NCBI RefSeq assembly: GCF_001721295.1
Contig: NZ_MDDS01000028.1
Coordinates: 1-43,838 of the forward strand
Source: Sphingomonas turrisvirgatae
GTDB taxonomy: Bacteria; Pseudomonadota; Alphaproteobacteria; Sphingomonadales; Sphingomonadaceae
Direction of reading: 5' to 3'
DNA length: 43,838 nt
Both the position numbers and the translations under genes were made by a program. The notes under the pieces were generated by a model, which searched no databases, had not been told where the DNA came from, and saw only the letters and a list, made by a program, of their open reading frames with translations. Shown here piece by piece: positions 16,308 to 25,061 of the stretch. Position 1 is the stretch's first letter. Every line of letters begins with the position of its first letter.

Positions 16308-16861
16308 GCTACCGGAATCAAAAGGTTTACACCCCACAGTAGCGGTGCCCAAGGGCTAGTCCAAGCGCGCCGACGCGCAGACCCCCGTTACGCCATATAT
16401 TTAGGAGCGGTCAGAATTGCCGGCTGGCCCGGCAATATCATCAGCAGCTGAAGGTCGCAGCGGTTTCGGGCTGCGCCTGAACGTTTCCGCGGGGGTCAAG
16501 CCTCAATCAATCAGCTACGCGAACCAACGGCGATGACCGGCCCAATTCCCGCGGCTCAGGCGACCGACATCGAGAACGTCCGCTTTCCGAAACTGACTGC
16601 TAAAAGCTGTCTGTCGGCTTCCGGCCCAGTAGCGGCCATAAATCCCGCCCGCTCGGCCATTCCCAGACCGACACGGCACTCTATGCGCTGATGGGCATAA
16701 CCGTCTGCTGCAGACACATCGGTATTGCAACTTAGACTTTGTCGGTGTGCGACAACATCTGTTGGTGCCCCGTGTGACCGATCGGCGAAGAGCACGAGAA
16801 GTGGAGTGGATGATGGAGGTCGAACGCTGACGTTCGGATGAAATTCACAAGGACCAGGTAG
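16308..16861. other. Intergenic region between kinase operon and unknown gene
   Basis: About 550 bases. It must hold the promoter of the leftward kinase operon and of the rightward gene at 16862. Small reading frames on the minus strand show no recognisable protein and overlap the neighbouring gene only as antisense. I see no repeat, tRNA or clear terminator. Confidence 0.35.
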
Positions 16862-17872
16862 ATGACCGACCCCCCCGATGACCTGCAGGCCAAGCACCTC
16901 AAGCGCATCGCTCGGCGCGTGCGCGGGATCGCAACGAAGGCCGCCGCGGAGATCGGTGTCAAAGCCACCGTCACCATTAACCCGATGACCGATCGGCGGA
17001 GCGGCTATGATGGCTTCCGGGTGGTGTTGACCCTGGCTGACGTCGAGCTGGTGCTGTTGGTCGACGAGGTGACCGCCGGCAATGACAAGACGACGTTTCT
17101 GGCGGCCGCGATCCGCGCAAGGATCAGCGAGTTGCTGGCGCAACATGACCGCTTCGCCGAGCGCGTCGCGGCGCTCCGGGCACGGGTCGAGGCGTCGATC
17201 GATCGGGCCAACGCAGGCATGCGGCTCGCGGGGTTCAGCATGGCGCCCTTGCCGATACAGTGCCCGTTCGACTGGCGCCGTGAGGAGCTGGAAGCGGCGG
17301 TCGAGACGCTCGACCCGATGCTGCGACCGGAGGTGTCGGCGATCGGCGGTACGAACGGCCGTGATTTCGCGGGCAGCATGCGTCTTATCGCGCCGTCGCA
17401 ACGACGCCGGCAGCGGCGCAAGGCCCGGCTTGACGCGCATCACGCGATGCTGGAAATCGACGCCCTGGCGGAGGCAGCGATCGCGCGCAGCGGGCGCGAC
17501 CCCGCGGCAGTGATCGCCGACCTGCAGACAAAATATCGGCAGGCCGACCTTTACCGCGATGGCGATTCCGGCGTCGATGTCACTTCCGTGTCGGTCGTGT
17601 TGTGGGAAGGGCGCATTTCCTTGTGTGCCCGGCTGGCGACGACGTCGCCGACCGCGCTTATCCATGGGTCGGAGCTGCGGCTCGATCGGGCGCTGAACGA
17701 CAGTGATCTGCAGCATGTGGTCGGCCTGTCAGCGGCCACTCTGCTGGACGGCGAGCCACTGCTCGGCGACGCGGTGATCACCTCGGCGCGGGCGCGCGGT
17801 GACCGTTATACCGACGTCCGGCTCGGTATGCGCCGACGGTTCATTCAGGTGGACGAGCTGCAAGCCGCCTGA
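16862..17872 (+). CDS. Unknown 336-residue element protein
   Basis: No domain is recognised. The protein starts MTDPPDDLQAKHLKRI with a basic helix, then an alpha/beta N-terminal part with SGYDGFRVVLTLADVELVLLVDE. A long helical, Arg-rich middle (about 90-135) follows, then a very basic RRRQRRKAR segment near residue 183 and a beta-rich C-terminal domain. No signal peptide or membrane segment. The basic cluster suggests nucleic-acid contact (inference). An AAGGACC stretch precedes the ATG. A strong terminator follows at 17911, so it is probably transcribed alone. Confidence 0.6.
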   Translation: MTDPPDDLQAKHLKRIARRVRGIATKAAAEIGVKATVTINPMTDRRSGYDGFRVVLTLADVELVLLVDEVTAGNDKTTFLAAAIRARISELLAQHDRFAERVAALRARVEASIDRANAGMRLAGFSMAPLPIQCPFDWRREELEAAVETLDPMLRPEVSAIGGTNGRDFAGSMRLIAPSQRRRQRRKARLDAHHAMLEIDALAEAAIARSGRDPAAVIADLQTKYRQADLYRDGDSGVDVTSVSVVLWEGRISLCARLATTSPTALIHGSELRLDRALNDSDLQHVVGLSAATLLDGEPLLGDAVITSARARGDRYTDVRLGMRRRFIQVDELQAA

Positions 17873-17910
17873 GCGGTCGCGACGCCATTTCACTGCCCCC
17901 GTAAGACACA

Positions 17911-17945
17911 AGCCTGAGCGTCCGGGGCGACGCTCGGGCTTTTTA
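17911..17945 (+). terminator. Rho-independent terminator
   Basis: A 12-bp stem, AGCCTGAGCGTC against GACGCTCGGGCT with one G-U pair and a six-base loop, is followed by five Ts. It lies 39 bases after the stop of the unknown gene at 16862-17872 and points in the same direction. Confidence 0.85.
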
Positions 17946-17967
17946 TGTACGACCCTGTGATCTTCGA

Positions 17968-18888
17968 TCACGATGCAGGATTGCCTGGCTCTTCATCTCC
18001 GTCGGCCGATGCGCCGACATCCAATCCGTCGAGCACTAACCCATAGTCGTTGCGCAGGCCTTCGCGCCGCACGCTGGTGCGGCGCTGGTCGTGATTGCGC
18101 ATGGTGCGTTTTGCTCGGAGGCTGAGCGGCGTGCCATCCCGCTTCGCCTCGGTCCGCTCGGCTTCGACCGCGGCATAGGCCTCGGTCAGCACCTTGTGGA
18201 TCGCGTGGTGCAGCTTGATCTCGACGCCAGCGTCGCCGGCAAGAAAGTCGAGCAGCTCCATGATCGTCCGCGCCGTGTCCTGGCGGTTGGTGATATGCTC
18301 GTCGATCCACGCGCGACCGTGCTCGTCGAGCGCGGCCTCGAACGCCGCGTCGCGCCGCTGATAGGTGCTGATCGCGCGCAATAGCGTGAACGCCGGCCCC
18401 ATTGCGAAGGCACCCGCAAGCAGCTTCGCCTCATCGATCCGGAGGCGGTAGCAGACCGCCGCGCGCAGATGCGCGTCGGCGTGCCTGACCGCCAGCTCGC
18501 ACTCCTCAAAATTGGCTTCGGCCTCGGCCAACTTCTCGCGCGCGATCGTAACCTGCTGCGCGGCCAGCTCGCGCCGGTCGACCGCCGACTGCCATGCGCC
18601 GCGCGCCGACTTTTTCTGCCCGCGCTCGGGGTCGGTCAGGCGGTCGGCTGACGCCGGTGCGCGACCGCCCTCGATCCAGTCGAGCCAATGCCGCGCATCG
18701 ATTTCCGCGGGCAGGATTTCGAGCGCCCGCGCCATCAGCCACGCATCGCGTTCGCCGCCGTCGACAAGCTCGGCGACGCGCTCGATCGTCAAAGGATCTT
18801 CCTTGCCGAGCAGAACGAGTTCGGCCAGCACCTTGCCCAGTGCCTGCGCCACTTCGGGCGGCTGCTTGCCGATGTTGAATGCGTTCAT
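17968..18888 (-). CDS. Unknown 306-residue helical element protein
   Basis: No family is recognised. The protein begins MNAFNIGKQPPEVAQALGK and is almost entirely alpha-helical. A probable coiled coil lies at about 105-145 (many Glu, Ala, Arg). A helical core follows, and a basic segment (KRDGTPLSLRAKRTMRNHDQR) precedes an acidic tail. It has no signal or membrane segment. It is divergent from the relaxase-like gene, with the candidate oriT between them. That position is typical of accessory mobilization or regulatory proteins, but this is inference from position only. Confidence 0.58.
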   Translation of the reverse strand: MNAFNIGKQPPEVAQALGKVLAELVLLGKEDPLTIERVAELVDGGERDAWLMARALEILPAEIDARHWLDWIEGGRAPASADRLTDPERGQKKSARGAWQSAVDRRELAAQQVTIAREKLAEAEANFEECELAVRHADAHLRAAVCYRLRIDEAKLLAGAFAMGPAFTLLRAISTYQRRDAAFEAALDEHGRAWIDEHITNRQDTARTIMELLDFLAGDAGVEIKLHHAIHKVLTEAYAAVEAERTEAKRDGTPLSLRAKRTMRNHDQRRTSVRREGLRNDYGLVLDGLDVGASADGDEEPGNPAS

Positions 18889-18957
18889 GGTGCGACCTTT
18901 CCTGTCCGGTGCCCGACGAGGGGCGACCGGCGGAAATTACGGTCGATCGACACCCCC

Positions 18958-18973
18958 TTCAGGGTAACCTGAA
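18958..18973. repeat. 16-bp palindrome near the divergent promoter
   Basis: TTCAGG-GTAA-CCTGAA is a perfect 6-bp inverted repeat with a four-base centre, about 70 bases upstream of the leftward gene ending at 17968. It could be an operator. Nothing else supports a particular regulator. Confidence 0.35.
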
Positions 18974-18984
18974 CCGCAGACACG

Positions 18985-19192
18985 GCCTCACGCACGCGAG
19001 GCGCGCAACGGGCGCGTGCGACACGCACAAGCGGATGTGCCACGCGCGTGCGCATGCGCCACACGCATGCGAGTGAGGGAGGAAAGGAGGAAGGTTTTGC
19101 GCAATACGGTAGTCGTTGCCGACTACGAGCGATGGGGGGTGGCGGGGCCGCCAACCACCCCAGATGTCGCCATCTGCCCGCATATCGGGCAA
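18985..19192. other. Hairpin-dense region, candidate origin of transfer
   Basis: At least seven inverted repeats lie within about 200 bases upstream of the relaxase-like gene. They are CGCACGCG/CGCGTGCG (18991-19020), GTGCG/CGCAC (19016-19028), a CGCATGCG pair five bases apart (19051-19071), GTAGTCG/CGACTAC (19109-19126), a GGTGGCGG stem (about 19137-19157), CAGATG/CATCTG (19161-19176) and GCCCG/CGGGC (19176-19190). Dense hairpins beside a relaxase gene are typical of oriT regions. A CATCCTGG at 19299-19306 resembles the nick core of some P-type relaxases except for its last base. The assignment is inferred from position and structure. Confidence 0.4.
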
Positions 19193-19334
19193 CAGGCGAG
19201 GCGCGATGCTCGGACAATCGCGCGGGTCCGCCGCTGTCGCTCCGGAAGGCGAGGAGATTTTTTTCAAGAGGGGGCTGGCCGGCGTGGCAGAGCCGAGTCA
19301 TCCTGGTGCCATGACGTAACTTTCGCGAGCCGCC

Positions 19335-22300
19335 GTGCAACTGACCGACCGCCTGTTCCATGCCAACGCCGCCGTCCGCGCGCTGATCTCGCGGCAGGCA
19401 CTGGAGGAGCTTGGCGGGATGAGGCCGGCGCGTAGGGTCAAGCTCGACAAGCAGCAGACCAGCAAGCGCGCCTCGGCCTGGACCCGGTCGCGTCAGGCGA
19501 TCGATCTCAGCTTCCCCGCGCCGCCATCGTGGCGGCCGGCAACGCGCGATGGCGCGACCAGTTTCCATTTCTCCTTCTCGGCGATCAGCAAGGTGCGGTC
19601 GGCGGCCGGACCGGGAACGGGAGGTACGGCCACCACCAACGCTGCGAGCGGCTTCGAACGTTATGTGACCGCGCACGATCCGGCGGCGAACCTCGCGGTG
19701 GGCGCCGAGCGCTACGTAGTCGATGAGCATGGTCACGCCGGCCAATCGCGCACGGCGTTCGTTGTCAGCAACATCTCGGACGATCCCCAGACGCGCGAAG
19801 CCTTCTGGGACGCGGCGCATGCCGCATCCGTCACGCCGTCGCATCCGCGGCTGGAGATCCGTCCGCAGCGCGGCGATCTGGCCGATCTGGCGCGCCTGGC
19901 GGACGAGGACGGCACACCGGTGGCGGTGCGAACAGCGCTGCGCGAACTTGCCGAGGAGCTCGCGCGGGACAACGCGGGACCACGCCAGCGCGTCCATTCG
20001 ATCGACCTCGATGAAGCCGCGTTCGACTGGGCCGGCGCGCTGGACCAGGACCGCTACGGCACGCGCCGGGACGATCGGCTGATTCACGTCGTGCGCCCGC
20101 GCGGCGGCGTGCTACAGTGGCGGATCGAGACCGAGTTCGCCTATGAGCTTGACGGCGATGACGACTGTGCAGTCGCTGAGGACTTTGGCCGGATGCTCGA
20201 CCGCCTCGGCCTTAAATACACCATCGCCGCGCATCATCCGACTCATCGCAATGACCTGCGCAACCGGCATCCGCACATCCTGATCTATCCGGGTGCGTGC
20301 CGCCGGTGCGACGATGGCAGCTGGGAGTTCGGCGGCAAGCTGCAGGCCGGCGATATCGCGCTCCGGCTGGGCGCCATAGACAGAGCTACTCTGGCCAAAC
20401 TATGGTTCGAGCAGCGCTCGGCGGCGGATGTTGCGGCACTGAGGCGCGCCTTTGCCGACATGATCAATGCCCGTCTCGAACAGCGCGGCGTGCGCCGGCG
20501 TTACGACCCCAGGACCTTCGCCGAGATGGGCATCGTCCAGGCACCGGGCGAGCATCTCGGCAGCGCCGCGGCGGCACGGGTCGACGCGGGGGATGCGATC
20601 GATATCGACCGCAGCAACGCGATCAAGGGATGGGACGGCCGTCGTCGGCAGGCGGCGCGAGACATCGCCGTCGAACTGGCGGGACACCGAGCGGTGATCG
20701 CGCGCATTGACGACATTGACGTGCCCGGCGGCGATGTAGATCTGGTTGCGCTGCGCGATCAACATATCGCGCTGACTGATCGGCTGGCGGGCTTGCTGGA
20801 ACTGCTCGCTGATCACGACCTCTCGACCGACATGGCGCGCTCAGCTGCCGACCGTCTGGCAGTCAAAAGCGGTGATGCGCTCGCCGCCATCAAGGCCGGC
20901 ACGGCAAGCGCTGCGGAAGTCCGGGCGAGCGCAAGTTATCGCGCGCGCAACGAGCTCGCGCTGGCGCATCTCGACGCGGTCGATGATGCGCTCATGCCGC
21001 ACGCGGACACGATCCGAGCCGCGCGGGCGGAGGTCTCCAAAATGGCGCGCGCGTTGCACGACATCGCCGACCGGATCACCGCACGCATCGCCCAGCTTGA
21101 GCACGCGCAGGATGCCGCCCGTCGCGCCGCAACCTGGTCCGGCGAGACCGTGCTGCTGCCCGCGCGTCACCCCGTGCCGCTCGACGACGATGCGCATTTT
21201 GAGGCGCTGGTCGAGCATATCCAGCGGCAGCGCTCGGTCGAATGGGCGACGCCAGCCGACCGGTTCGTCCAGCTTGTTCAGGCAGGCGGGATCGACGACC
21301 TTTTCATGCCAGTCGGCTTGCGTGCGGTGGACGAAACATTGATCGCCCGACAACCCTATGCCCGGCGGTTCGCGGGTGTGTTGCGCCAGGCCGGCAAGCG
21401 GCAGGAAGAAGAGATCGGCCGGGTGCTCGCCTATATCTCCGGGCATGGCGAAGACGGGCTGCTTGGCGATGATGCCGGCGCGGCTCCGCGCACGGTGCGG
21501 CGGCACTATCGTCTCTACCGCGATCATCCCACATTTTGCGCTCGGCTGCCGGATGCGAGAGCGCGGTTCGACGCCGCCAGCCGCGCGTCCAGCGCGGTGG
21601 TCGATGGTGTCGGGATGGCGGGAGCGGGGGTGACGATCGCATCGTTGCCGGACGCGGCGGGTGTCGGGGTTCCGACGTCTGCGGCCGACCTGCACGCGGA
21701 CGTGACACAGGTGACGGAGGCGCCGACCGCGCCGTCACCGTCGGTGTCGGAAAGCGAGATGATGGCAGAGTCCGTCTCGCCGTCTCGCGGCGTGGGCCAA
21801 CCGGTTGCCCGGTCGCCTTCGGCATCGGCATCGGCGACGGCGCCGCGGTCCAGCCGTACGGGCGGGGTCGTCGAGCAGTTGGTCAATGACGCGCGTGATA
21901 TCGGAAAGGCGAGCTCGACTGACGCCACCGGCGCCCGCGACAACGGTCGATCGATCCGGGTCGCCGAAGTCGCCGCGACACCGGAGGCGCAAACGCAGAC
22001 GGCGCTGGCGGCGTCGGCCAATGAGGTTGATCGGGCAGCGCCGATGAAGCAAGAGCGCACCGCGGTATCGACGCGCTTGGTCGATGCCGAAACGCGGACC
22101 AATCCCCCTTCGGTCGGGGCGGTGCAGACTGGGCCTCGGTCGCGTGTCGCAGATCTCGACGCCGAGCCTGGTACGCCTGTCGCAACACCCTCCGTCAGCG
22201 ACGTGGGCAAAGAACCGGAGGCTGTCGTTGCCTCGCCAGACACGGGCGCCCAGACGGTACCGAGCACGCCCGTTGAACACGCGCGGCTGTCTGATACCGA

Positions 22301-22964
22301 TGATCAGGTGAGGGTGGAGCAATCGGTTGTGCGGTCATTAGGTCGAGGCCTGCTGCAAGGTGGCGAGGCCGCCGACGATGTTGGACCGCCCGATCGCAAA
22401 TCTGCCGCGCCGTCGCGTCATCCCGTCAATATCGGGCAGTCGCCCACGTCGCCGACAGAGCGTTTGCGCGATCTTGTCCGGCAGCGTCCGGTGCATGGTG
22501 GTACGTCGCCGCCCAACCCGTCGCCCAAACCAGCAACACAGCGTACGCCATTGCGGCCGCCGCGGAGCGCAACGCCGGAGCGAATGAACCACGACCGCCG
22601 ACTGCATTCGGTGCATCAGGTCGTCGCGACGTTCCGCGCGCATACGCTGTACGCGCGGGCCGATAAGTCGGGCCAGCGAGCGTTCGACCAGAGCATGCAG
22701 GAACCGCTGAACGATATCGTCGCCGGGCGGGCATCGCTGCGCATCGACGGTGGCGTAATGCTGGCCGCGACCGAATCGGACGAGGTGATGGACCGTCTGC
22801 GCACGTTCACGGTGAGCGATGCCGGATATTGGCTGCTCGTGCGGATCGCCGAGGCAGTGCCGGGCGACGCTGAAAGGTTCGATAGCTGGCAGGTGCTCGA
22901 CCAGCGCGGCAGTACGCGGTCGTCGCCATCGACCGGGCGGCATGGACCCGGCATCGGCGACTGA
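19335..22964 (+). CDS. Large relaxase-like protein (MobA/MobL type, divergent)
   Basis: This 1209-residue protein starts at a GTG without a clear ribosome site; the first internal ATG is at 19422. The N-terminal domain contains a beta-strand pattern S-F-H-F-S-F-S-A-I-S-K and candidate Tyr residues in FERYVTAHD and AERYVVDE. The metal-binding triad region has His300, His301 and His304, then N-D-x-R-N with His312 and His314 in RNRHPHILIY. This pattern fits MobA/MobL relaxases, which nick oriT and attach to the DNA 5' end. A helical region spans about 400-720. A long Ala/Ser/Thr/Pro linker (about 740-1060) leads to a conserved-looking C-terminal domain. No helicase motif is seen. Two unknown genes follow. 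Confidence 0.58.
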   Translation: MQLTDRLFHANAAVRALISRQALEELGGMRPARRVKLDKQQTSKRASAWTRSRQAIDLSFPAPPSWRPATRDGATSFHFSFSAISKVRSAAGPGTGGTATTNAASGFERYVTAHDPAANLAVGAERYVVDEHGHAGQSRTAFVVSNISDDPQTREAFWDAAHAASVTPSHPRLEIRPQRGDLADLARLADEDGTPVAVRTALRELAEELARDNAGPRQRVHSIDLDEAAFDWAGALDQDRYGTRRDDRLIHVVRPRGGVLQWRIETEFAYELDGDDDCAVAEDFGRMLDRLGLKYTIAAHHPTHRNDLRNRHPHILIYPGACRRCDDGSWEFGGKLQAGDIALRLGAIDRATLAKLWFEQRSAADVAALRRAFADMINARLEQRGVRRRYDPRTFAEMGIVQAPGEHLGSAAAARVDAGDAIDIDRSNAIKGWDGRRRQAARDIAVELAGHRAVIARIDDIDVPGGDVDLVALRDQHIALTDRLAGLLELLADHDLSTDMARSAADRLAVKSGDALAAIKAGTASAAEVRASASYRARNELALAHLDAVDDALMPHADTIRAARAEVSKMARALHDIADRITARIAQLEHAQDAARRAATWSGETVLLPARHPVPLDDDAHFEALVEHIQRQRSVEWATPADRFVQLVQAGGIDDLFMPVGLRAVDETLIARQPYARRFAGVLRQAGKRQEEEIGRVLAYISGHGEDGLLGDDAGAAPRTVRRHYRLYRDHPTFCARLPDARARFDAASRASSAVVDGVGMAGAGVTIASLPDAAGVGVPTSAADLHADVTQVTEAPTAPSPSVSESEMMAESVSPSRGVGQPVARSPSASASATAPRSSRTGGVVEQLVNDARDIGKASSTDATGARDNGRSIRVAEVAATPEAQTQTALAASANEVDRAAPMKQERTAVSTRLVDAETRTNPPSVGAVQTGPRSRVADLDAEPGTPVATPSVSDVGKEPEAVVASPDTGAQTVPSTPVEHARLSDTDDQVRVEQSVVRSLGRGLLQGGEAADDVGPPDRKSAAPSRHPVNIGQSPTSPTERLRDLVRQRPVHGGTSPPNPSPKPATQRTPLRPPRSATPERMNHDRRLHSVHQVVATFRAHTLYARADKSGQRAFDQSMQEPLNDIVAGRASLRIDGGVMLAATESDEVMDRLRTFTVSDAGYWLLVRIAEAVPGDAERFDSWQVLDQRGSTRSSPSTGRHGPGIGD

Positions 22965-23104
22965 AAAAGACCGCCTGCGGGCCGGGATCGGCATCGCCGA
23001 TCGAAATGGAATGGGGAAGGAGCCTGCGGCTGTACCGTCAGGTGAAAATATCCCTCGCGCGCTCGCGTCCGCAGCCGGCGACGCGCTGACACAAGAAGAC
23101 CCAA

Positions 23105-23635
23105 GTGACCAACGACATTCACGCGCGCCGCATCGCGGAGGCGCAGGTAATCGGCGCGAGCCTCGCCCTGATGACCACCGCCGGCTGGACGATCCGCAAG
23201 GACGCCACCACCGAACTGCCCCGCGACTTCTGGAACTACCTTTATGTGAGCGAACCGGCGCTGCTGCTGGTGCCGACGATCGACGATCCGCGTGGCCTGC
23301 GCGCCGTGGTCGGCAGCGCCGTGCGCCAGGCGCGCAGCGACGCGCTCGTCGTCTCCATCGGCACGAGCGCGCGCGGCGAGCGCCAGGCTTCGGCACAGGT
23401 CTGTCTGTGGTCGTCGCTCGGCGTCCACTGGTATGGCCCGCACTTGCCGTGGCTATCGCAGACCGGCGATCTCTGGCTGGTGCCCGACCACCGTGCGCCA
23501 GTCGATGCCGAGCCGTCGTTCCGCCTGGCTGGCGGGCCGCTCGAGCCCAGGCCGGCGCCGTTCGCCAACACGATCGACCGCTATCGCGGGCTGGGCGCGG
23601 CCCGCGTGCTGGTCGACCAGGCACTGGAGGGCTGA
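23105..23635 (+). CDS. Unknown 176-residue protein downstream of relaxase
   Basis: No family is recognised. It starts at GTG (MTNDIHARRIAEAQ), with an N-terminal helix, a W-T-I-R-K-D block and a central alpha/beta region containing LLLVPTIDDPRGL and VSIGTSARG. A Trp/Tyr/His-rich stretch (LGVHWYGPHLPWL) comes next. It has no signal peptide or membrane segment. It starts 140 bases after the relaxase stop and ends three bases before the next gene, so the two are likely translated together. A role in mobilization is suggested only by the neighbours. Confidence 0.55.
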   Translation: MTNDIHARRIAEAQVIGASLALMTTAGWTIRKDATTELPRDFWNYLYVSEPALLLVPTIDDPRGLRAVVGSAVRQARSDALVVSIGTSARGERQASAQVCLWSSLGVHWYGPHLPWLSQTGDLWLVPDHRAPVDAEPSFRLAGGPLEPRPAPFANTIDRYRGLGAARVLVDQALEG

Positions 23636-23638
23636 ACC

Positions 23639-24271
23639 ATGAAGTGGATCAGCCCCGCCCAGACGATGGATATGCTGTATGACGACCCGGCGCGCACCGG
23701 GCCGGACAGCGATTACGGGTTCGCGTTGCTCTGGGCCGGCAACGACAAGGGCGGGACCCACCGGGTCGCCGACCTCGCCCGCGCCAAGCTCCAGCCGCGC
23801 AAACCGACCGCCGCCGAAATCGCTGCGGCCGGCGCGGACTGGGCGGTGACCGCCGCGAACTTCCGGCTTCTTCTAGCCGACGGGGTCGGCGACGTCGGCA
23901 GTCCGCGTGAACTGTTCGACTGTTACGACGCGCACATCCAGCCGGGGCAGAACCTGCTCGCGGTCGTCCAGACCTTGAGGTTCCCGCCTTCGCTGCCGCG
24001 TCATGGCATGATGCATGCCGCTTATATGTACACGGCGCTCTGCATGCAGCCCAGGCATCTCAGCAGCCTTATCGTCCAGCACATGCCGTCCGACGCGCGT
24101 TCCAGCCGTAGCCCCCATGTGCATATCGTCACACCCGTGCTGACGCACCACCTCTCCGGGTTCGCCGCCGTACACGCGGTGTTCGACGACCCGCCCGCCC
24201 AGATGCATCGCGCATTCGAAGACGACTGGCGCCGGATCTGCAGCGCTTTGGAGAAGAGGTATGCCATTTAG
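23639..24271 (+). CDS. Unknown 210-residue protein with His-rich C-terminus
   Basis: No family is recognised. The ATG is three bases after the upstream stop. The protein begins MKWISPAQTMDMLYDDP. The C-terminal third carries a striking SPHVHIVTPVLTHHL segment with four histidines, preceded by SLIVQHMP. The H-x-H within a beta strand recalls the metal-binding strand of HUH-type nucleases and some phosphoesterases, but the rest of such a fold is not evident. No signal peptide. It is the last gene before the IS-scarred zone, which begins about 60 bases on. Confidence 0.52.
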   Translation: MKWISPAQTMDMLYDDPARTGPDSDYGFALLWAGNDKGGTHRVADLARAKLQPRKPTAAEIAAAGADWAVTAANFRLLLADGVGDVGSPRELFDCYDAHIQPGQNLLAVVQTLRFPPSLPRHGMMHAAYMYTALCMQPRHLSSLIVQHMPSDARSSRSPHVHIVTPVLTHHLSGFAAVHAVFDDPPAQMHRAFEDDWRRICSALEKRYAI

Positions 24272-24329
24272 TTACTTTGGCAAACGTCGATCGTGTCTTT
24301 CGGTGACGTGACCCAATCTTTCATCCAGC

Positions 24330-24890
24330 GGTAACCAGAGACCGACCGGTGCTGTTGCGCATGAGCGCAGGTGAAGCAACGTGAGCGGTTAAACCCGCCC
24401 GTTGCTGTTCGAGCCCAGCGGCCAATGCCGCCGGGGTGGCGTGACCGAGCGAGGAGCGCGGCCGCTAGGTGTTGTAGTCGTCGACCCAGCACGCCAGGAT
24501 TGAGCGGACTTGGCGAACCGTGAAGAACAGCGTCTTGTTGAGCAACTCGTCGCGCATACGACTATTGAAGCTCTCGACGAACCCGTTCTGGGTCGGCTTG
24601 CCCGGCGCAATGTAATGCCACTCGATGCCCACGTCGACGGATCAGGCGAGCACCGCGTTCGAGGTGAGTTCGGTGCCGTTGTCGTTGACGATCATCGTGG
24701 GTTTACCACGTTCGACAATCAGATCGGTCAACTCGCGTACGACCCGCCAGCTCGAGATCGGCGTATCCACCACCGCCCGGAGGCATTCGCGCGTGACATC
24801 GTCGACGATGTTGAGCACGCGGAACCGCCGGCCGGTCATGAGCTGGTCGTGGACGAAATCTAGCGTAAGCCGGACCACGCTTTATGCGCT
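24330..24890 (-). pseudogene. Decayed IS3-family transposase OrfB
   Basis: Reading leftward, the rve domain is recognisable from DFVHDQLM through [38 protein letters not shown] and [10 protein letters not shown] to RPRSSLGHATPAAL. Two in-frame stops break it: a TGA after SNAVLA (about 24653), where a Trp is usual, and a TAG after DDYNT (about 24467), where Gln is usual. The N-terminal part is missing beyond about 24890. It is a third, unrelated IS3 member, not a copy of the 1214-bp element. Confidence 0.78.
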
Positions 24891-25061
24891 GCACCACCGA
24901 GGCGAATTGATTATTCTCCGCAGCAAAGGTGGGTCGCGGGTCAGCGTCGAGGATGTGAGCCAGCTTCTAGTAAGCCGAGCGGAGCGCGGCTGAACGCAGC
25001 TAAGGTTCACACGTGCAAACAACGGCGAACAGATGTGACGTGCTCCCCTTTTCTCCTCCAC

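Noticed and set aside
16307..16352. Upstream start extending the large kinase by 15 residues
   Set aside because: The added residues look non-coding, and the family normally begins at the MTIENE-type methionine.
16556..17716. Minus-strand frame opposite the unknown 336-residue gene
   Set aside because: Composition is typical of antisense reading; the plus-strand gene has a start, a ribosome site and a terminator.
19245..19265. T7 tract before the relaxase as a terminator
   Set aside because: Only a four-base stem can be drawn before the T run, too weak for a terminator call.
22338..23624. Long minus-strand frame opposite the relaxase end
   Set aside because: Arg/Ala-rich shadow with no domain, fully overlapping coding sequence of the plus strand.
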